A DNA stretch of 64,000 nt from CAWCAW01 sp963793645 (GCA_963793645.1 CAWCAW010000009.1:62001-126000); one strand, 5' to 3'. Shown: positions 1-9,182, counted from the stretch's first letter. Notes: generated from the sequence alone by a model not told the origin. Translations and numbers: made by a program.

Positions 1-53
1 TCGCAAAGCAGCATCGTCACCTTCACGCCGAGGAGGCTACCGCCCGGGGCCAT
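1..53 (-). CDS. 5' end of an unidentified minus-strand gene (partial)
   Basis: Reading leftwards from an ATG at 53 gives an open frame MAPGGSLLGVKVTMLLC that runs off the window. The pattern recalls the N-terminus of small conserved actinobacterial proteins that begin with a VTMLLAD-like strand, but 17 residues are too few to assign a family. It would be divergent from the methyltransferase remnant at 103. Confidence 0.25.
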   Translation of the reverse strand, partial: MAPGGSLLGVKVTMLLC

Positions 54-102
54 GGAATTCTTTCGTTAGCTTTGGGTCGATGACTCACGTGAACGTCCGC
101 CG

Positions 103-761
103 ATGACCGAGATCGAGCTATAGCTCAGAGACGACGTATACCGCCGGCCCCTCGCAGTCGCCTTCGAACGCCTGGGGATCGGACCCGGGTGGACATGTGT
201 GGACGTGGGTGCCGGCGGTGGTGACGTCTCAGTCGCGCTAGCCGAGATCGTCGGTAGGGACGGTAGGGTCTATGCCGTCGACAGCGACCCGCTGGCGCGC
301 GACGAGGTGGCCGAGGCCGCCGCCAGCTTCAGCCAGGTGATCGCCATCACCCAGGCCGGCGAGGACCTCCTTCTCCCCGAGCCCGTGGACCTTGCCTTTT
401 GCCGGTTTCTCCTCCTCCACGTCGTACGACCCGTCCATCGTCTTGCACCGCATGAGCGACGCCGTGCGGCCCGGTGGATGGGTCGTGGCCCAGGAGCCCA
501 TCACGTCGGCCGGACGCATCGGCGGTGTCGCCCTGTCGATGCCCGACGCGCGCCACCCCGATGTCGGTGCGCTGCTGCCGGGACTGGTCCGAAGACGTCG
601 GCCTCGAAATCCTCGACGCCTGGGCCGAGGCACCCGCCGGTGCCGGCACCGGGCCGGTGGCCGATTACCTGGCCACCTTGACCGGCGTGGATCCGGGAGA
701 GGACCCCGTCGTCCTTCCGCCGCTGGTCACCGTCATCGGGCGACGCCCCCCGGTGGCGTGA
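103..761 (+). pseudogene. class I SAM-dependent methyltransferase, broken
   Basis: Translation from ATG 103 gives MTEIEL, then an in-frame TAG at 121-123, then a good methyltransferase start with the SAM-binding loop VDVGAGGGDVSVALAEIVG near 199-250. The protein then jumps frame near 415-425 (continuing DPSIVLHRMSDAVRPGGWVV) and again near 590 (continuing DVGLEILDAWAEAPAGAG), ending at 761. All three pieces fit one protein of about 220 residues, so this is one gene with a premature stop and two indels. The substrate is unknown. Because the amino acids in every piece remain sensible, sequencing or assembly error is as likely as genuine decay. Confidence 0.6.
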
Positions 762-793
762 CCCCCAAGTGGCGTGATCAGTAACCTCGCAAT

Positions 794-2440
794 GTGAGCG
801 AACTTCCCAGGGCCGACCTCGGGGCCGCCGCCGGCGCCGTGGCGGTGGCATCCGCCGTGGTCGAACAGCGGTCGTGGCCACGTCTGGCGGCGTCGCCGGA
901 CACTGGCAGCGAGCAGGTGCTCGCGTACGACCTGGCCCACGCCGCGGCTGCAGTTCGCACGGCCGAGGCGGTGCTCGAGTACGGCGCCAAAGGCCACGAC
1001 GAAGCTGCTTTGGCGTGTGCGTTCGTCGCCGACGCGCTGGCTGACCTGGGCAGCCGCATGGCGGGCCGTCACCGCGCCTGGGGGGCCCAGCCCGGTTGGA
1101 TGGAGCCGCAGCCGAATTCGTCGAGCGCTACCGGGACCCCGCTTATCTCGCCGCGCTGTGCGGGACCGAGGGCGATCGGCACCTCGACGAGGACTTCACC
1201 TTCGTGCGCGAAACCTTCCATCGCTTCGCCGAGGACCAGATCCGGCCCCGGGCGGAACATGTCCACCGTCACCAACGCCGACATCCCCGAGGAGATCATC
1301 TCGGGCCTGGCCGAGCTCGGCGGGTTCGGCCTGTCGGTTCCGGAGTCCTACGGCGGGTTCGCGTCGGGTGGCGAGAGCGACTACATGGGCATGGTCATCG
1401 CCACCGAGGAACTGGCGTGGGGATCGCTCGGTATGGGCGGGTCACTCATCACCCGTCCCGAGATTCTCTCTCGCGCCTTGGTCAACGGGCGGCACCGAAG
1501 AGCAGAAAATGCACTGGCTTCCTCGACTGGCCTCGGGCGAAGTCATGGGGGCCGTGGCGGTCACCGAACCTGACTACGGCTCCGACGTCGCCTCGGTGAT
1601 CACGGCCGCCACGCCGGGCGACGGCGGCTGGCGGATCAACGGCACCAAGACGTGGTGCACCTTCGCGGCGCGCGCCGACTGCCTTGATGCTGCTGGCGCG
1701 CACCAACCCCGATCGCAGCCTCGGACATCGGGGGCTGTCATTGTTCGTCGTGCCCAAGCCGAGAGGGGACGGTCACGGCTTTGCCTTCACCCAGGAAGAT
1801 GCCACCGGGCCCGGCGGTCGGACCGGGGCCGCATGGAGGGCCGGCCCATCGACACCCTCGGGTACCGAGGTATGCACTCCTACGAGGTCGCCTTCGAGAA
1901 TTGGTTCGTCCCCGATTCCTGTCTCATCGGTGAATCCGGTGGCGTCGGCCGTGGCTTCTACCTGCAGATGCAAGGTTTCGAAAACGGCCGCTTGCAGACG
2001 GCCGCGCGCGCGCTCGGCGTCATGCAAGCCGCCTACGAGGCGGCCTACCAATACGCGACCACCGCGTCGTCTTCGGCCAGCCGGTGATCGCCTACCAGCT
2101 CAGTCGCGTCAAGCTCGCTCGCATGGCCTTCGTCATCCAAGCCACCCGCCAGTTCTCGTATCAGGTGGCCCGGCTTATGGCCAAGGGCGAGGGCAGCCTG
2201 GAAGCTTCGATGGTCAAGGCCTATGTGTGCCGGGCCGCCGAGTGGGTGACACGTGAGGCCATGCAGCTGCACGGCGGTATGGGCTACGCCGAGGAATTCG
2301 CCGTCAGCCGCTACTTCGTCGACGCCCGGGTGCTGTCCATCTTCGAGGGTGCCGACGAGACCCTCGCCCTGAAGGTCATCGCCCGCCGGCTGGTCGAAGC
2401 ACGCGGCCGGCTGAGGCCAATCAGCCCTGTGAGCGCCTGA
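794..2440 (+). pseudogene. acyl-CoA dehydrogenase with multiple frameshifts
   Basis: From GTG 794 the protein opens with a helical segment (VLAYDLAHAAAAVRTAEAVL), followed by the FAD-dependent acyl-CoA dehydrogenase fold: FGLSVPESYGG, GAVAVTEPDYGSDVAS, RINGTKTWCTFA, and the C-terminal helical domain with AMQLHGGMGYAEEF and the FEGADETLALKVIA ending. To read it one must change frame about six times (near 1090, 1262, 1487, 1680, 1835 and 2065). The family oxidises acyl-CoA to enoyl-CoA using FAD and an electron-transfer flavoprotein. Its last 20 bases overlap the 3' end of the convergent lyase gene. It is either a decayed gene or an error-rich stretch of assembly; the residues are so well preserved that error is favoured. 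Confidence 0.75.
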
Positions 2441-3359
2441 GCCCGGCTCGCTCGCCGCGGCTCACGAATTTCGTGGCCATCTTGCGGCTGGCCTCGTCGA
2501 TCATCTCGTCGCCGAACATCACCGCACCTTTGTGCTCGTCCTCGGTGGCCTTCTGGTAGGCGTCGAGGATGTCCCAGGCCCGATCGAATTGCTCCTGGGT
2601 GGGCGAGTACATCTCGTTGAGCACGGTGACCTGGTCGGGCGTGAGGGCCCATTTGCCGTCGTAGCCCAGGATCTTGGTGCGCCGGGAGAAGTCGCGCAGG
2701 CCGTCGGAGTCCCGCACCCTGAGGTAAGGCCCGTCGATGACCTGCAGCCCGTTGGCGCGGCCCGCCATGAGGATGCGGGAGAAGACGTAGTTGAAGTGAT
2801 CACCGGGGTACTCGGGAATCTGCACCCCACCGGTCAGCACGGGCATCTCCATCGACGCCGCGAAGTCGGCCGGGCCGAAAATGATGGTCTCCAGCCGAGG
2901 CGACGCCGCACAGATGTCGTCCACGTTGATCAGGCCCCGGGTCGTCTCGATCTGCGCCTCGATGCCCACGTGTCCGACGGGCAGCCCCACCTTCTTCTCG
3001 ATCTGGGTGAGCAGGAGGTCGAGGGCGATTACCTCCGCCGCGTTCTGCACCTTGGGCAACATGATCTCGTCGAGCCGCTCGCCGGCGTTGCTCACGACCT
3101 CGATCACGTCTCCATAGGTCCACTCGGTGTCCCAGGCGTTGACCCGCACGCACAGGACGCGTTCATCCCAGGTCTGCTTGGCAATGGCGTCGACCACCTT
3201 GGCGCGCGCCGATTCCTTTTCGAGGGGGGCCACGGAGTCTTCGAGGTCGAAGAACGACATGTCGGCGGGCACGTTGGGTGCCTTCTCGAGGAACTTCTCA
3301 CTCGAGCCCGGGGTGGAGAAACAGGATCGGCGCGGCAGGTAACGACTGCGTTCGGACAT
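2421..3359 (-). CDS. HpcH/HpaI aldolase / citrate lyase beta-like (CoA ester lyase)
   Basis: This 312-residue protein is a CitE/malyl-CoA-lyase type TIM barrel. Visible family marks are the N-terminal PRRSCFSTPGSSEKF, the acidic metal site FFDLEDSVAP near residue 38, the RVNAWDTEW strand, MLPKVQNAAEV, EAQIETTRGL (metal-binding Glu) and the FGPADFAASM loop. Members cleave or form C-C bonds in CoA thioesters such as malyl-CoA or methylmalyl-CoA; the actual substrate cannot be read here. It is the last gene of a minus-strand run starting at 6839, ten bases after the DUF885 stop. With the neighbouring acyl-CoA dehydrogenase it suggests acyl-CoA or organic-acid metabolism. Confidence 0.85.
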   Translation of the reverse strand: MSERSRYLPRRSCFSTPGSSEKFLEKAPNVPADMSFFDLEDSVAPLEKESARAKVVDAIAKQTWDERVLCVRVNAWDTEWTYGDVIEVVSNAGERLDEIMLPKVQNAAEVIALDLLLTQIEKKVGLPVGHVGIEAQIETTRGLINVDDICAASPRLETIIFGPADFAASMEMPVLTGGVQIPEYPGDHFNYVFSRILMAGRANGLQVIDGPYLRVRDSDGLRDFSRRTKILGYDGKWALTPDQVTVLNEMYSPTQEQFDRAWDILDAYQKATEDEHKGAVMFGDEMIDEASRKMATKFVSRGERAGLRRSQG

Positions 3360-3368
3360 GACCCGATG

Positions 3369-4601
3369 CTACGCCGACTCGCCTCCTACCATCAGATCCT
3401 GGGGGACGAGTTGTTCGCTGATCAGCCGGGCAAAAGCGCGGGGGTCCCCGGCTACGAACCGCCGGCACAGGGGCAATCCCTCCACGTAGCACGACATGTA
3501 CGCCCGCCAGGTCGGATGCATGAGGAACTCGACTTGTTTCTGCGCCCGGGCCCGGGGCAGCAAGGCCATGCGGGCCAGTTCGTCGGTGACGACATCGGGG
3601 TCGGCTCCCTCGCCATGAAGGCGCCAGGCGGCGTTCTGGCGTGTGGCCGACATGACATCGCTGACCTCGGACAGCGCCGCCACCGTGTCGGCGTCATAGG
3701 TGATGCCAAAGGGGCGCAGATGCGCGGCCACGGTGGGCTCGGGACGCGTTCCCATCACCACTTCGAGCCCGAGGTCGGCCAGGCCCTCGGCCATCAAACA
3801 CGCCGGCGTGCCGACCAGAAAGATGGTCTCCTCCAGATGGCGATGGCGCCGCACCAGTCCGACCTCCTTGCGGCAGTGCTCGGTGTGGTGACCGGGATAG
3901 GCCTCGTGCGCAGCCAGGTGCGCCACCGCCGTGGAAAGCACGGGGAGATCGAGATTGATCTCGACGCGGCTGCGAAGATCGCCCATGTAGTAGTTGAACC
4001 CCGACCACGGCTGCCCGGTCACGAAACGAAGTTCGACGTGCTCGCCGTCGGGGAGTCCGAAGAGGCGTTGGGTTCGTTCCCGGAGATCCTCGAGCAACGA
4101 GCCCATCACCGCCTCGAGTTTCTCGGGCGCCACCGCTTGCGCTTCGCGCCAGGCGATGTAGCGCTCGGCCAGGGGTCCGGTCCCCGGCAATACGTCGTCG
4201 ATGCGCCGATGAGCTTCGATGACGGTGTCCTCGGCCACAAGGGTCGGTCGCACCCCGTAGCAAGACTCCACCTCGTCGGCGAAGTCGATGGTCTCGCCGA
4301 CCAGACGGCGGCTGGTGGTGAGCAGCCCAACCACCTGCGCCCGCAACCAACGCCGCCGAACGGGGTCCGCACTCGACACTTCTTCGTCGTCGAGATCGGT
4401 GCCGGCATCGAGCTGGGCCAGCAGGGACCGGGCCATGGACACCAGCTCGGCCGGGCTGAGAGCCTGGGCGGTGGCGCGGGCGGCCAGCTCCGGAGGGCCG
4501 TAGTAGGCGTCGACAAAGCCTTCGATGTGCTGGCCGATGGCCAGCCCGAGCTCGAGGTAGCGCTCGACGAGTCCGGCGGCGGCGCCGTCCGAGGCGCTCA
4601 A
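3369..4601 (-). CDS. DUF885 family putative metallopeptidase-like protein
   Basis: About 410 residues. The HEAYPGHHTE motif, near residue 240, is the hallmark of DUF885 proteins and resembles an HExxH zinc site. The family also shows GVPPYxx-like and RPFGITYD segments seen here. I prefer a TTG start at 4601, which overlaps the TGA of the upstream hydrolase gene (TTGA), a normal coupled arrangement; a longer frame starts at 4640 but would overlap the hydrolase by 43 bases. The family is mostly uncharacterised; peptidase activity is an inference from the motif. No signal peptide is visible, so it is probably cytoplasmic. Confidence 0.8.
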   Translation of the reverse strand: MSASDGAAAGLVERYLELGLAIGQHIEGFVDAYYGPPELAARATAQALSPAELVSMARSLLAQLDAGTDLDDEEVSSADPVRRRWLRAQVVGLLTTSRRLVGETIDFADEVESCYGVRPTLVAEDTVIEAHRRIDDVLPGTGPLAERYIAWREAQAVAPEKLEAVMGSLLEDLRERTQRLFGLPDGEHVELRFVTGQPWSGFNYYMGDLRSRVEINLDLPVLSTAVAHLAAHEAYPGHHTEHCRKEVGLVRRHRHLEETIFLVGTPACLMAEGLADLGLEVVMGTRPEPTVAAHLRPFGITYDADTVAALSEVSDVMSATRQNAAWRLHGEGADPDVVTDELARMALLPRARAQKQVEFLMHPTWRAYMSCYVEGLPLCRRFVAGDPRAFARLISEQLVPQDLMVGGESA

Positions 4602-5278
4602 CCCAATCGGTCGCGCAAAAAGGGAATGGTGCGCTCCCACGCCGCCTGAGCGGCGGCCGCGTTGTAGACCTCGGGCCGGGTGTCATTGAAGAAGGCGTGA
4701 TCGGTGCCCTCGTAGATGTGGAACTGGGCTTCCTTGCCCAACTCGCGCAGCTGGTCCTGCAGCTCGCCCACCGCGGCGGGCGTGAAGAACCCGTCGAGCT
4801 CGGCGTAGTGCCCGAGTACCGCCGCCGACAGCTTGGAGTAGTCGGGCTGGGCATCGGGCCACAGGATCACCCCGTAGAAGGGCACGCAGGCGGCCACGGC
4901 GTCAGGGCGGAGGCAGGCCAGGACGAGGGCGAGACCGCCGCCCATGCAAAACCCCACCACGCCGACCTTGTCGCTCGAGGAGCGCCGCTTCAGCTCGTCC
5001 ACGGCGCCTGACAGATCGTGGGCGGCGGTGTCGAACTTCAGGGCCATGGCGGCTTTGCCCGCTTCATCGGGCTCGGTGGTGGCCTTGCCGTGGTACAGAT
5101 CCGGGCCCAGGGCGACGAACCCTTCGGCGGCCAAGCGGTCACAGACCGCTTTGATGTGGGGAACGAGCCCCCACCATTCCTGGATCACGACGACGCCCGG
5201 CCCCATGCCGTTCTCTGGCACCGCCAGGTAACCCTGACCGGTCGAACCATTGCTCGGGAATTCGATCATCTCACCCAT
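4598..5278 (-). CDS. dienelactone hydrolase family protein
   Basis: The start is ATG 5278 (MGEMIEFPSNG); the frame is open much further upstream, but that stretch overlaps other genes. The 226-residue product is an alpha/beta hydrolase with the nucleophile elbow GFCMGGG (Cys nucleophile, typical of this family), the acid in YAELDGFF and the histidine in GTDHAFFND, giving a Cys-Asp-His triad. EWWGLVPHIKAVCDRLA is the typical early helix. Dienelactone hydrolases open lactones in chloroaromatic breakdown, but many members have other ester or lactone substrates. It is coupled to the DUF885 gene by a 4-base overlap. Confidence 0.88.
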   Translation of the reverse strand: MGEMIEFPSNGSTGQGYLAVPENGMGPGVVVIQEWWGLVPHIKAVCDRLAAEGFVALGPDLYHGKATTEPDEAGKAAMALKFDTAAHDLSGAVDELKRRSSSDKVGVVGFCMGGGLALVLACLRPDAVAACVPFYGVILWPDAQPDYSKLSAAVLGHYAELDGFFTPAAVGELQDQLRELGKEAQFHIYEGTDHAFFNDTRPEVYNAAAAQAAWERTIPFLRDRLG

Positions 5279-5316
5279 GGCCAGAAAACTACCGCTCCCG
5301 AACTCCCCGGGGTCCG

Positions 5317-5976
5317 CTACCAGGGGGCCAGGAGCTCGGCCGGCTCCGGGCAATTGGTCGAGGCCAGCGCAATGGCCAGGGGATGGCCGCCGTCGGGACC
5401 GACCACGAGATCCACGCCGGCCAGGTCGACGACCGACCCGCTGCGGGCGTCGCCGCAGGCGGCCATGCGCGCCACCAAGGCGTTCCACAAACGCGCCGGC
5501 AGGACACGCCCGACGCCCCCCTCGATCCACAAGGGAACCTCGGCGGCCCGGGCCGCCTCGATGAGGCCCCTGTCGTCGCCGTCGATGACCATGCCGCCAT
5601 GTCCGAGCGCGGTGACCACGACCACCACCGACGACGCCCCCACCACCTCCCCCATCCCGCCGTGGCGCACCACCCGCCCCCCTTCTTCCATGTCCTCGAG
5701 CAACTCGGTGGTCGGATCGGACATGAGGGCATCCCCGCACCACCCGCCCTCGGCCATCTGGTCCCCCGCCGTGAGCACCCGGGCCGCCACCCACCACAGC
5801 GGCCCGCAATCGGGGTGGAAGTCGAGAAGCCGCCGGCATGCCGGCAGCAAGGCCGACGGCTCGTGTTCGGCCAAGTCGGCCAGCGCCCAGGCGGCCTCGG
5901 CGCCGAGATCGCTGGGACCGGCCCAACCGGCTCGCGCCACGGCTCGCAACCGTTCGATGGGGTGCACGAACCGCAT
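5317..5976 (-). CDS. conserved actinobacterial hypothetical protein
   Basis: I take ATG 5976 (MRFVHPIERLRAVARAG) as the start; a frame with an earlier ATG at 6012 exists. The 219-residue product has an N-terminal helical part (ACRRLLDFHPDCGPLWWVAARVL) and a C-terminal Rossmann-like half with alternating strands (VVVVVTALGHGGMVIDG, VPLWIEGGVGRVLPARLW). That second half resembles the nucleotide-binding part of eIF-2B-related proteins, but this is only a fold impression. Function unknown. It lies between the SDR and the hydrolase in the same-strand run. Confidence 0.65.
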   Translation of the reverse strand: MRFVHPIERLRAVARAGWAGPSDLGAEAAWALADLAEHEPSALLPACRRLLDFHPDCGPLWWVAARVLTAGDQMAEGGWCGDALMSDPTTELLEDMEEGGRVVRHGGMGEVVGASSVVVVVTALGHGGMVIDGDDRGLIEAARAAEVPLWIEGGVGRVLPARLWNALVARMAACGDARSGSVVDLAGVDLVVGPDGGHPLAIALASTNCPEPAELLAPW

Positions 5977-6020
5977 GCTTGCACGGTGCGATGCCCAGCC
6001 GCCCCCCATCATGGGAAAGC

Positions 6021-6839
6021 TCAGGTGGGCGGGGTCGGGTCCGAGGCGGCGCTGCGGTCGGCCAGCCAGCCGGGCGGGATCTGCCCGACCGCACCTTGGA
6101 GGCGAGGCCCCGGGGCGCCCCCGAATCGATAGGCGACCGCATCGCGGCCCAGCTGAACCACGATGGCCTGCCCGGTCTCCTCCCCGATGGCGCAGGCCAG
6201 CGCGGCGGCGGCCACTTCCTCGGCGGCGATAAGCGGAAAATCCACCGCCGCCAGGGCGTCACGAATCTCGCCGTCGATGAGCGGGGTGTCGACCAGCCCC
6301 GGACACACCGCGTTAATAGTGACGCCGTCTTCGATGAGACGCGGCGCCAGAGCCCGCACCAAACCGACCAGGCCCGCCTTGGTCAACGTGTAGATCGGGT
6401 CACCGGGAAAGGCGACGATCCCCGCCATCGACGAGGTCACCACCATGGCGCCGCCCCCGCCGTCGATCATGTCGGGGAGCAGCGCCCTGATGCCGAACAC
6501 CACGCCGTCGACGTTCACGCCCATGATGCGGCGATATTGGTCGTCGGTGAGCAGCGCCAGGTCCGCCTCACCGGTGTTCATGCCGGCGTTGAAGTGGGCG
6601 ACGTCGATGCGGCCGAGCTCTCGAGCGGCGTCTCGGACCCGCGCCCAGTGCGCCGGCGAGCTCACGTCGGCGGACACCGCCACGCCGCCGAGCTGGCGTG
6701 CGGTCCGTCGGGCTCCTTCGGCGTCGATGTCGACGGCGACAACGGCAGCCCCCAGGGCGGCGAATGCGGTCGCCGAAGCCTTGCCAATGCCCGATGCCGC
6801 CCCCGTCACGACGGCCACCTTGTTGTCGAGCGCTCCCAT
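6021..6839 (-). CDS. SDR family NAD(P)-dependent oxidoreductase
   Basis: The 272-residue protein is a classical short-chain dehydrogenase/reductase. The cofactor motif TGAASGIG is at residues 13-20, the AVDIDAEG acidic end of strand 2 favours NAD(H), the NAG equivalent is FNAG, and the catalytic set is the Ser in TSSMAG with YTLTK. The C-terminus has about 35 residues beyond the usual end, proline-rich and probably disordered. The substrate is not predictable. It is the first gene of the minus-strand run 6839-2421, divergent from the Lgt-like gene. Confidence 0.88.
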   Translation of the reverse strand: MGALDNKVAVVTGAASGIGKASATAFAALGAAVVAVDIDAEGARRTARQLGGVAVSADVSSPAHWARVRDAARELGRIDVAHFNAGMNTGEADLALLTDDQYRRIMGVNVDGVVFGIRALLPDMIDGGGGAMVVTSSMAGIVAFPGDPIYTLTKAGLVGLVRALAPRLIEDGVTINAVCPGLVDTPLIDGEIRDALAAVDFPLIAAEEVAAAALACAIGEETGQAIVVQLGRDAVAYRFGGAPGPRLQGAVGQIPPGWLADRSAASDPTPPT

Positions 6840-6948
6840 GGCGAGCGACGCTACCGTGGGCTCCCCCAGCGAGCGAAGCCGTCCCGACCGAGGTGAGCAT
6901 TACGCTCGTGGGGTCGGCCCACCCCGGGCCGCTTCGAGGATTCGTGAC

Positions 6949-7806
6949 GTGAAGCCTGTACCGGTCTCCTTTCACATAGGGCCCCTGCTGGTCCACACCT
7001 ACGGCATCGGGCTGGCCATCACGTTCTGGTTCGCGTACCGATACTTCGAGCGCCGGCTCCGCCACAACGGCTACCCATGGCAGTGGTTGACCGGGGCGTT
7101 CGTGTGGATCGTGGTGGCCGCCATCGTCGGCGCCCGTGTCCTTCACGTGCTGGCCAACCTGTCCGCCTACACCTCGGACCCGGGGCAGGTCTTCGCCGTG
7201 TGGAACGGCGGACTGTCCTCCTTTGGCGGCCTGCTCTTCGCGGTGCCGGTGGGGATCCTCATCGCCCGGCGCCGGTGCCCCGAAGTCGGCACCATGAAGC
7301 TCCTCGACGTGGTAGCCCCCGTGCTCATGGCCGCATGGGGGGTGGGACGGCTTCTCGGGCCGCAATTCATGGTGGACGGCGGAGGGAAGCAGACCAACGC
7401 CTGGTACGGGCTGCAGTACGCCGGCCAGCCCGGCTACCGAGTCCCCGTGCCGCTCATCCAGGCCTTCGACAGCTTTGTCATCTTCGCCATCTTGATCCTC
7501 ATCGAGCGCCGCTATCGCGACCGGCCCACCGGGTTCGTGCTGGCCGCCACGGCGTCGCTGTGGGGACTGGGCCGCTTCTACGAGGAGTTCTTCTTCCTCC
7601 GCCAGAACGACCATCTGGGTTCGAAGCTCGTGGAAGGGGCCGGCATCGCCCTGTTCCTGGGCGGACTGGCCGCCATGGCCGTGCTGCGACGCCACCAGCG
7701 CCGCCGAGACGCCACCCCCACCCCATCGCCCGACGTCGACGACGCCGCTCCCGCGGCCTTGCTCGATGCCTTGTCGACAGGAACGCCGGGCACCCTCGAA
7801 GGGTGA
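6949..7806 (+). CDS. prolipoprotein diacylglyceryl transferase (Lgt) family paralogue, catalytic residues substituted
   Basis: From GTG 6949 the product is 285 residues with about seven membrane segments and the overall layout of Lgt: PVSFHIGPLLVHTYGIGLAI at the start, GGLSSFGGLLF, GVGRLLGPQF, and LGRFYEEFFF near the end. Lgt transfers diacylglycerol from phosphatidylglycerol to the lipobox cysteine. Compared with the E. coli layout, the essential histidine of SFHGG is Phe here, and the RLGNFINGE signature is reduced to RLLGPQFMVDG, so the Asn and Glu are lost while the Arg residues of both regions remain. It may be a non-catalytic or altered-function paralogue. No lipoprotein gene is adjacent. 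Confidence 0.78.
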   Translation: MKPVPVSFHIGPLLVHTYGIGLAITFWFAYRYFERRLRHNGYPWQWLTGAFVWIVVAAIVGARVLHVLANLSAYTSDPGQVFAVWNGGLSSFGGLLFAVPVGILIARRRCPEVGTMKLLDVVAPVLMAAWGVGRLLGPQFMVDGGGKQTNAWYGLQYAGQPGYRVPVPLIQAFDSFVIFAILILIERRYRDRPTGFVLAATASLWGLGRFYEEFFFLRQNDHLGSKLVEGAGIALFLGGLAAMAVLRRHQRRRDATPTPSPDVDDAAPAALLDALSTGTPGTLEG

Positions 7807-7827
7807 TGCTCAGCGTCAGGTGATGGC

Positions 7828-8640
7828 TTAGGACTCGTGAGCCGACGCCGACTGCGGCGCCCGTCCGGCCCCGGGCGGTCCCGCGAAGGCTTGGGCGATG
7901 GACAGCCACTGCTGGGCTAATGCGCCCTCCACCACGAGGGTGGTGTCGTCGAGGTGGCGGCGCCGCGTCACCACCAGGCAGAAGTCGAGCGCGCTGCCCC
8001 GCACCGCATCACCGGTCGCATCGTCCGCATCCCAGGTCCACCGCTCGCCGGAGGGGCCGGTGAGATCGACGAGCACCGTCGAGGCGGGCATGTCCAGACC
8101 GTGCACCGCATAGGAGAAGGGCCGGGCTTTGACGCCGAGGTGCGCCACATGGCGGAGACGTGCGGTGGGCGCCGGCATCACGCCGAGCGCGTCAGCCACT
8201 TCCAGGCCATGGGCCCAGGTCTCCATGAGACGGGCGGACAGGAAGGAAAGCGCACCCATGTCAGGCCCGAACCACGGGATGCGATCGGCGGCGCTCAAGG
8301 TGCGCTCCGCCTCAGCCGCGTCGCGGCGGGAGTCACGCCACCAGGTCAGGACATCGCACCCGGACATGGCCCGTCCCCGCTCCAGGTGCGGAGCCATGGG
8401 GTCGGCGCTCTCGATGGCAGCGGCGGCAAAGCGCCGGAAGCCATCGGGGTCGGTGATGGCGTCACGGGCGCAGTCCTCGAAATAGGCGAGATGGCTGAGC
8501 TGGTCTCGCACTGCCCAACCCACGGCGGGGGTGGGCCGGTCGAAGCCGTCTTCGTCGAGGCCGGCCACCATCGAATCCAGCGCGGCCTGCTCGGCCTCGA
8601 GGTCTTCCATGAGCCCCGAGAGGCTTAGCGGAGCCGGCAT
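7828..8640 (-). CDS. TIGR03084 family DinB-like metal-binding protein
   Basis: The 270-residue protein has the four-helix DinB/mycothiol-dependent maleylpyruvate isomerase N-terminal fold. The metal-ligand histidines are visible in VRDQLSHLAYFED and ETWAHGLEVAD, followed by a C-terminal alpha/beta domain with TVLVDLTGPSG and the LDFCLVVTRRR segment. TIGR03084 proteins are common in actinobacteria and probably use mycothiol, though the reaction is unknown. The gene converges on the Lgt-like gene with 21 bases between stops and is divergent from the MarR gene. Confidence 0.85.
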   Translation of the reverse strand: MPAPLSLSGLMEDLEAEQAALDSMVAGLDEDGFDRPTPAVGWAVRDQLSHLAYFEDCARDAITDPDGFRRFAAAAIESADPMAPHLERGRAMSGCDVLTWWRDSRRDAAEAERTLSAADRIPWFGPDMGALSFLSARLMETWAHGLEVADALGVMPAPTARLRHVAHLGVKARPFSYAVHGLDMPASTVLVDLTGPSGERWTWDADDATGDAVRGSALDFCLVVTRRRHLDDTTLVVEGALAQQWLSIAQAFAGPPGAGRAPQSASAHES

Positions 8641-8697
8641 GCCATCAGGCTACCCATGGCGTGCCCGAAATATTTTTGCGTGCACAACCAATAGCCT

Positions 8698-8707
8698 GCG
8701 TATACGC
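8698..8707. promoter_or_regulatory. palindrome GCGTATACGC before marR
   Basis: A perfect 10-bp palindrome lies 8 bases upstream of the MarR start codon and 58 bases from the divergent TIGR03084 start. Its centre could double as a TATACG -10 element, with TTGCGT 19 bases upstream. MarR proteins usually bind short palindromes in their own promoter, so this is a candidate operator. Confidence 0.35.
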
Positions 8708-8714
8708 TACTGGT

Positions 8715-9182
8715 ATGGACAGCATGTCGTTACTAGACGACCTCGAGATGGGTGCTTGGCAAGCTCTGTTGAGCGCCCACTGGCGCCTCATGTCGCGCCT
8801 TGATGCCGAGCTCCAGGCGGCCCAGGCCATGTCCCTGGCCGATTACGAGGTGCTCGTCAAACTGGCCCAGGACCAGTCCGGGCGTATGCGTATGAGCGAG
8901 TTGGCCCACTGCCTCATGCTGTCGCCGAGCGGACTAACGCGCCGGCTCGACGGTCTGGTCAGCTCCGGGCTCGTCGACCGGGCGCGCTGTCCCACCGATC
9001 GGCGCGGCACCTTCGCCGTGTTGACGACGTCGGGCCGCAGACGTCTCGACCAAGCGGCCCCGTATCACGTGCAACAGGTGCGCCGTCTGTTCATCGACCG
9101 GTTGAGCCGGCCGCAGCTGCTGGCGCTGGCCGATGCCCTCAGTGCGGTGTGCCTCGTCGACGAGGAGTCCTGCGCGAGCTGA
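8715..9182 (+). CDS. MarR family transcriptional regulator
   Basis: ATG 8715 (MDSMSLLDDLEMG) is chosen because the earlier in-frame start at 8661 runs through the promoter-like stretch. The 155-residue product has the MarR winged-helix layout: LADYEVLVKLAQ, recognition helix MLSPSGLTRRLDGLVSSGLV, and the wing DRARCPTDRRGTFAVLT. MarR regulators are ligand- or redox-responsive dimers, usually repressing an adjacent gene. The divergent TIGR03084 gene is the obvious candidate target along with itself. Confidence 0.88.
   Translation: MDSMSLLDDLEMGAWQALLSAHWRLMSRLDAELQAAQAMSLADYEVLVKLAQDQSGRMRMSELAHCLMLSPSGLTRRLDGLVSSGLVDRARCPTDRRGTFAVLTTSGRRRLDQAAPYHVQQVRRLFIDRLSRPQLLALADALSAVCLVDEESCAS

Noticed and set aside
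2532..4649. 705-codon plus-strand frame
   Set aside because: It is the antisense of the lyase and DUF885 genes, with His/Gly/Arg-rich shadow sequence and no domain.
5289..5984. 231-codon frame overlapping the conserved hypothetical on the same strand
   Set aside because: Arg/Pro/Ser-rich shadow composition; the 5317-5976 frame has the coherent hydrophobic pattern.
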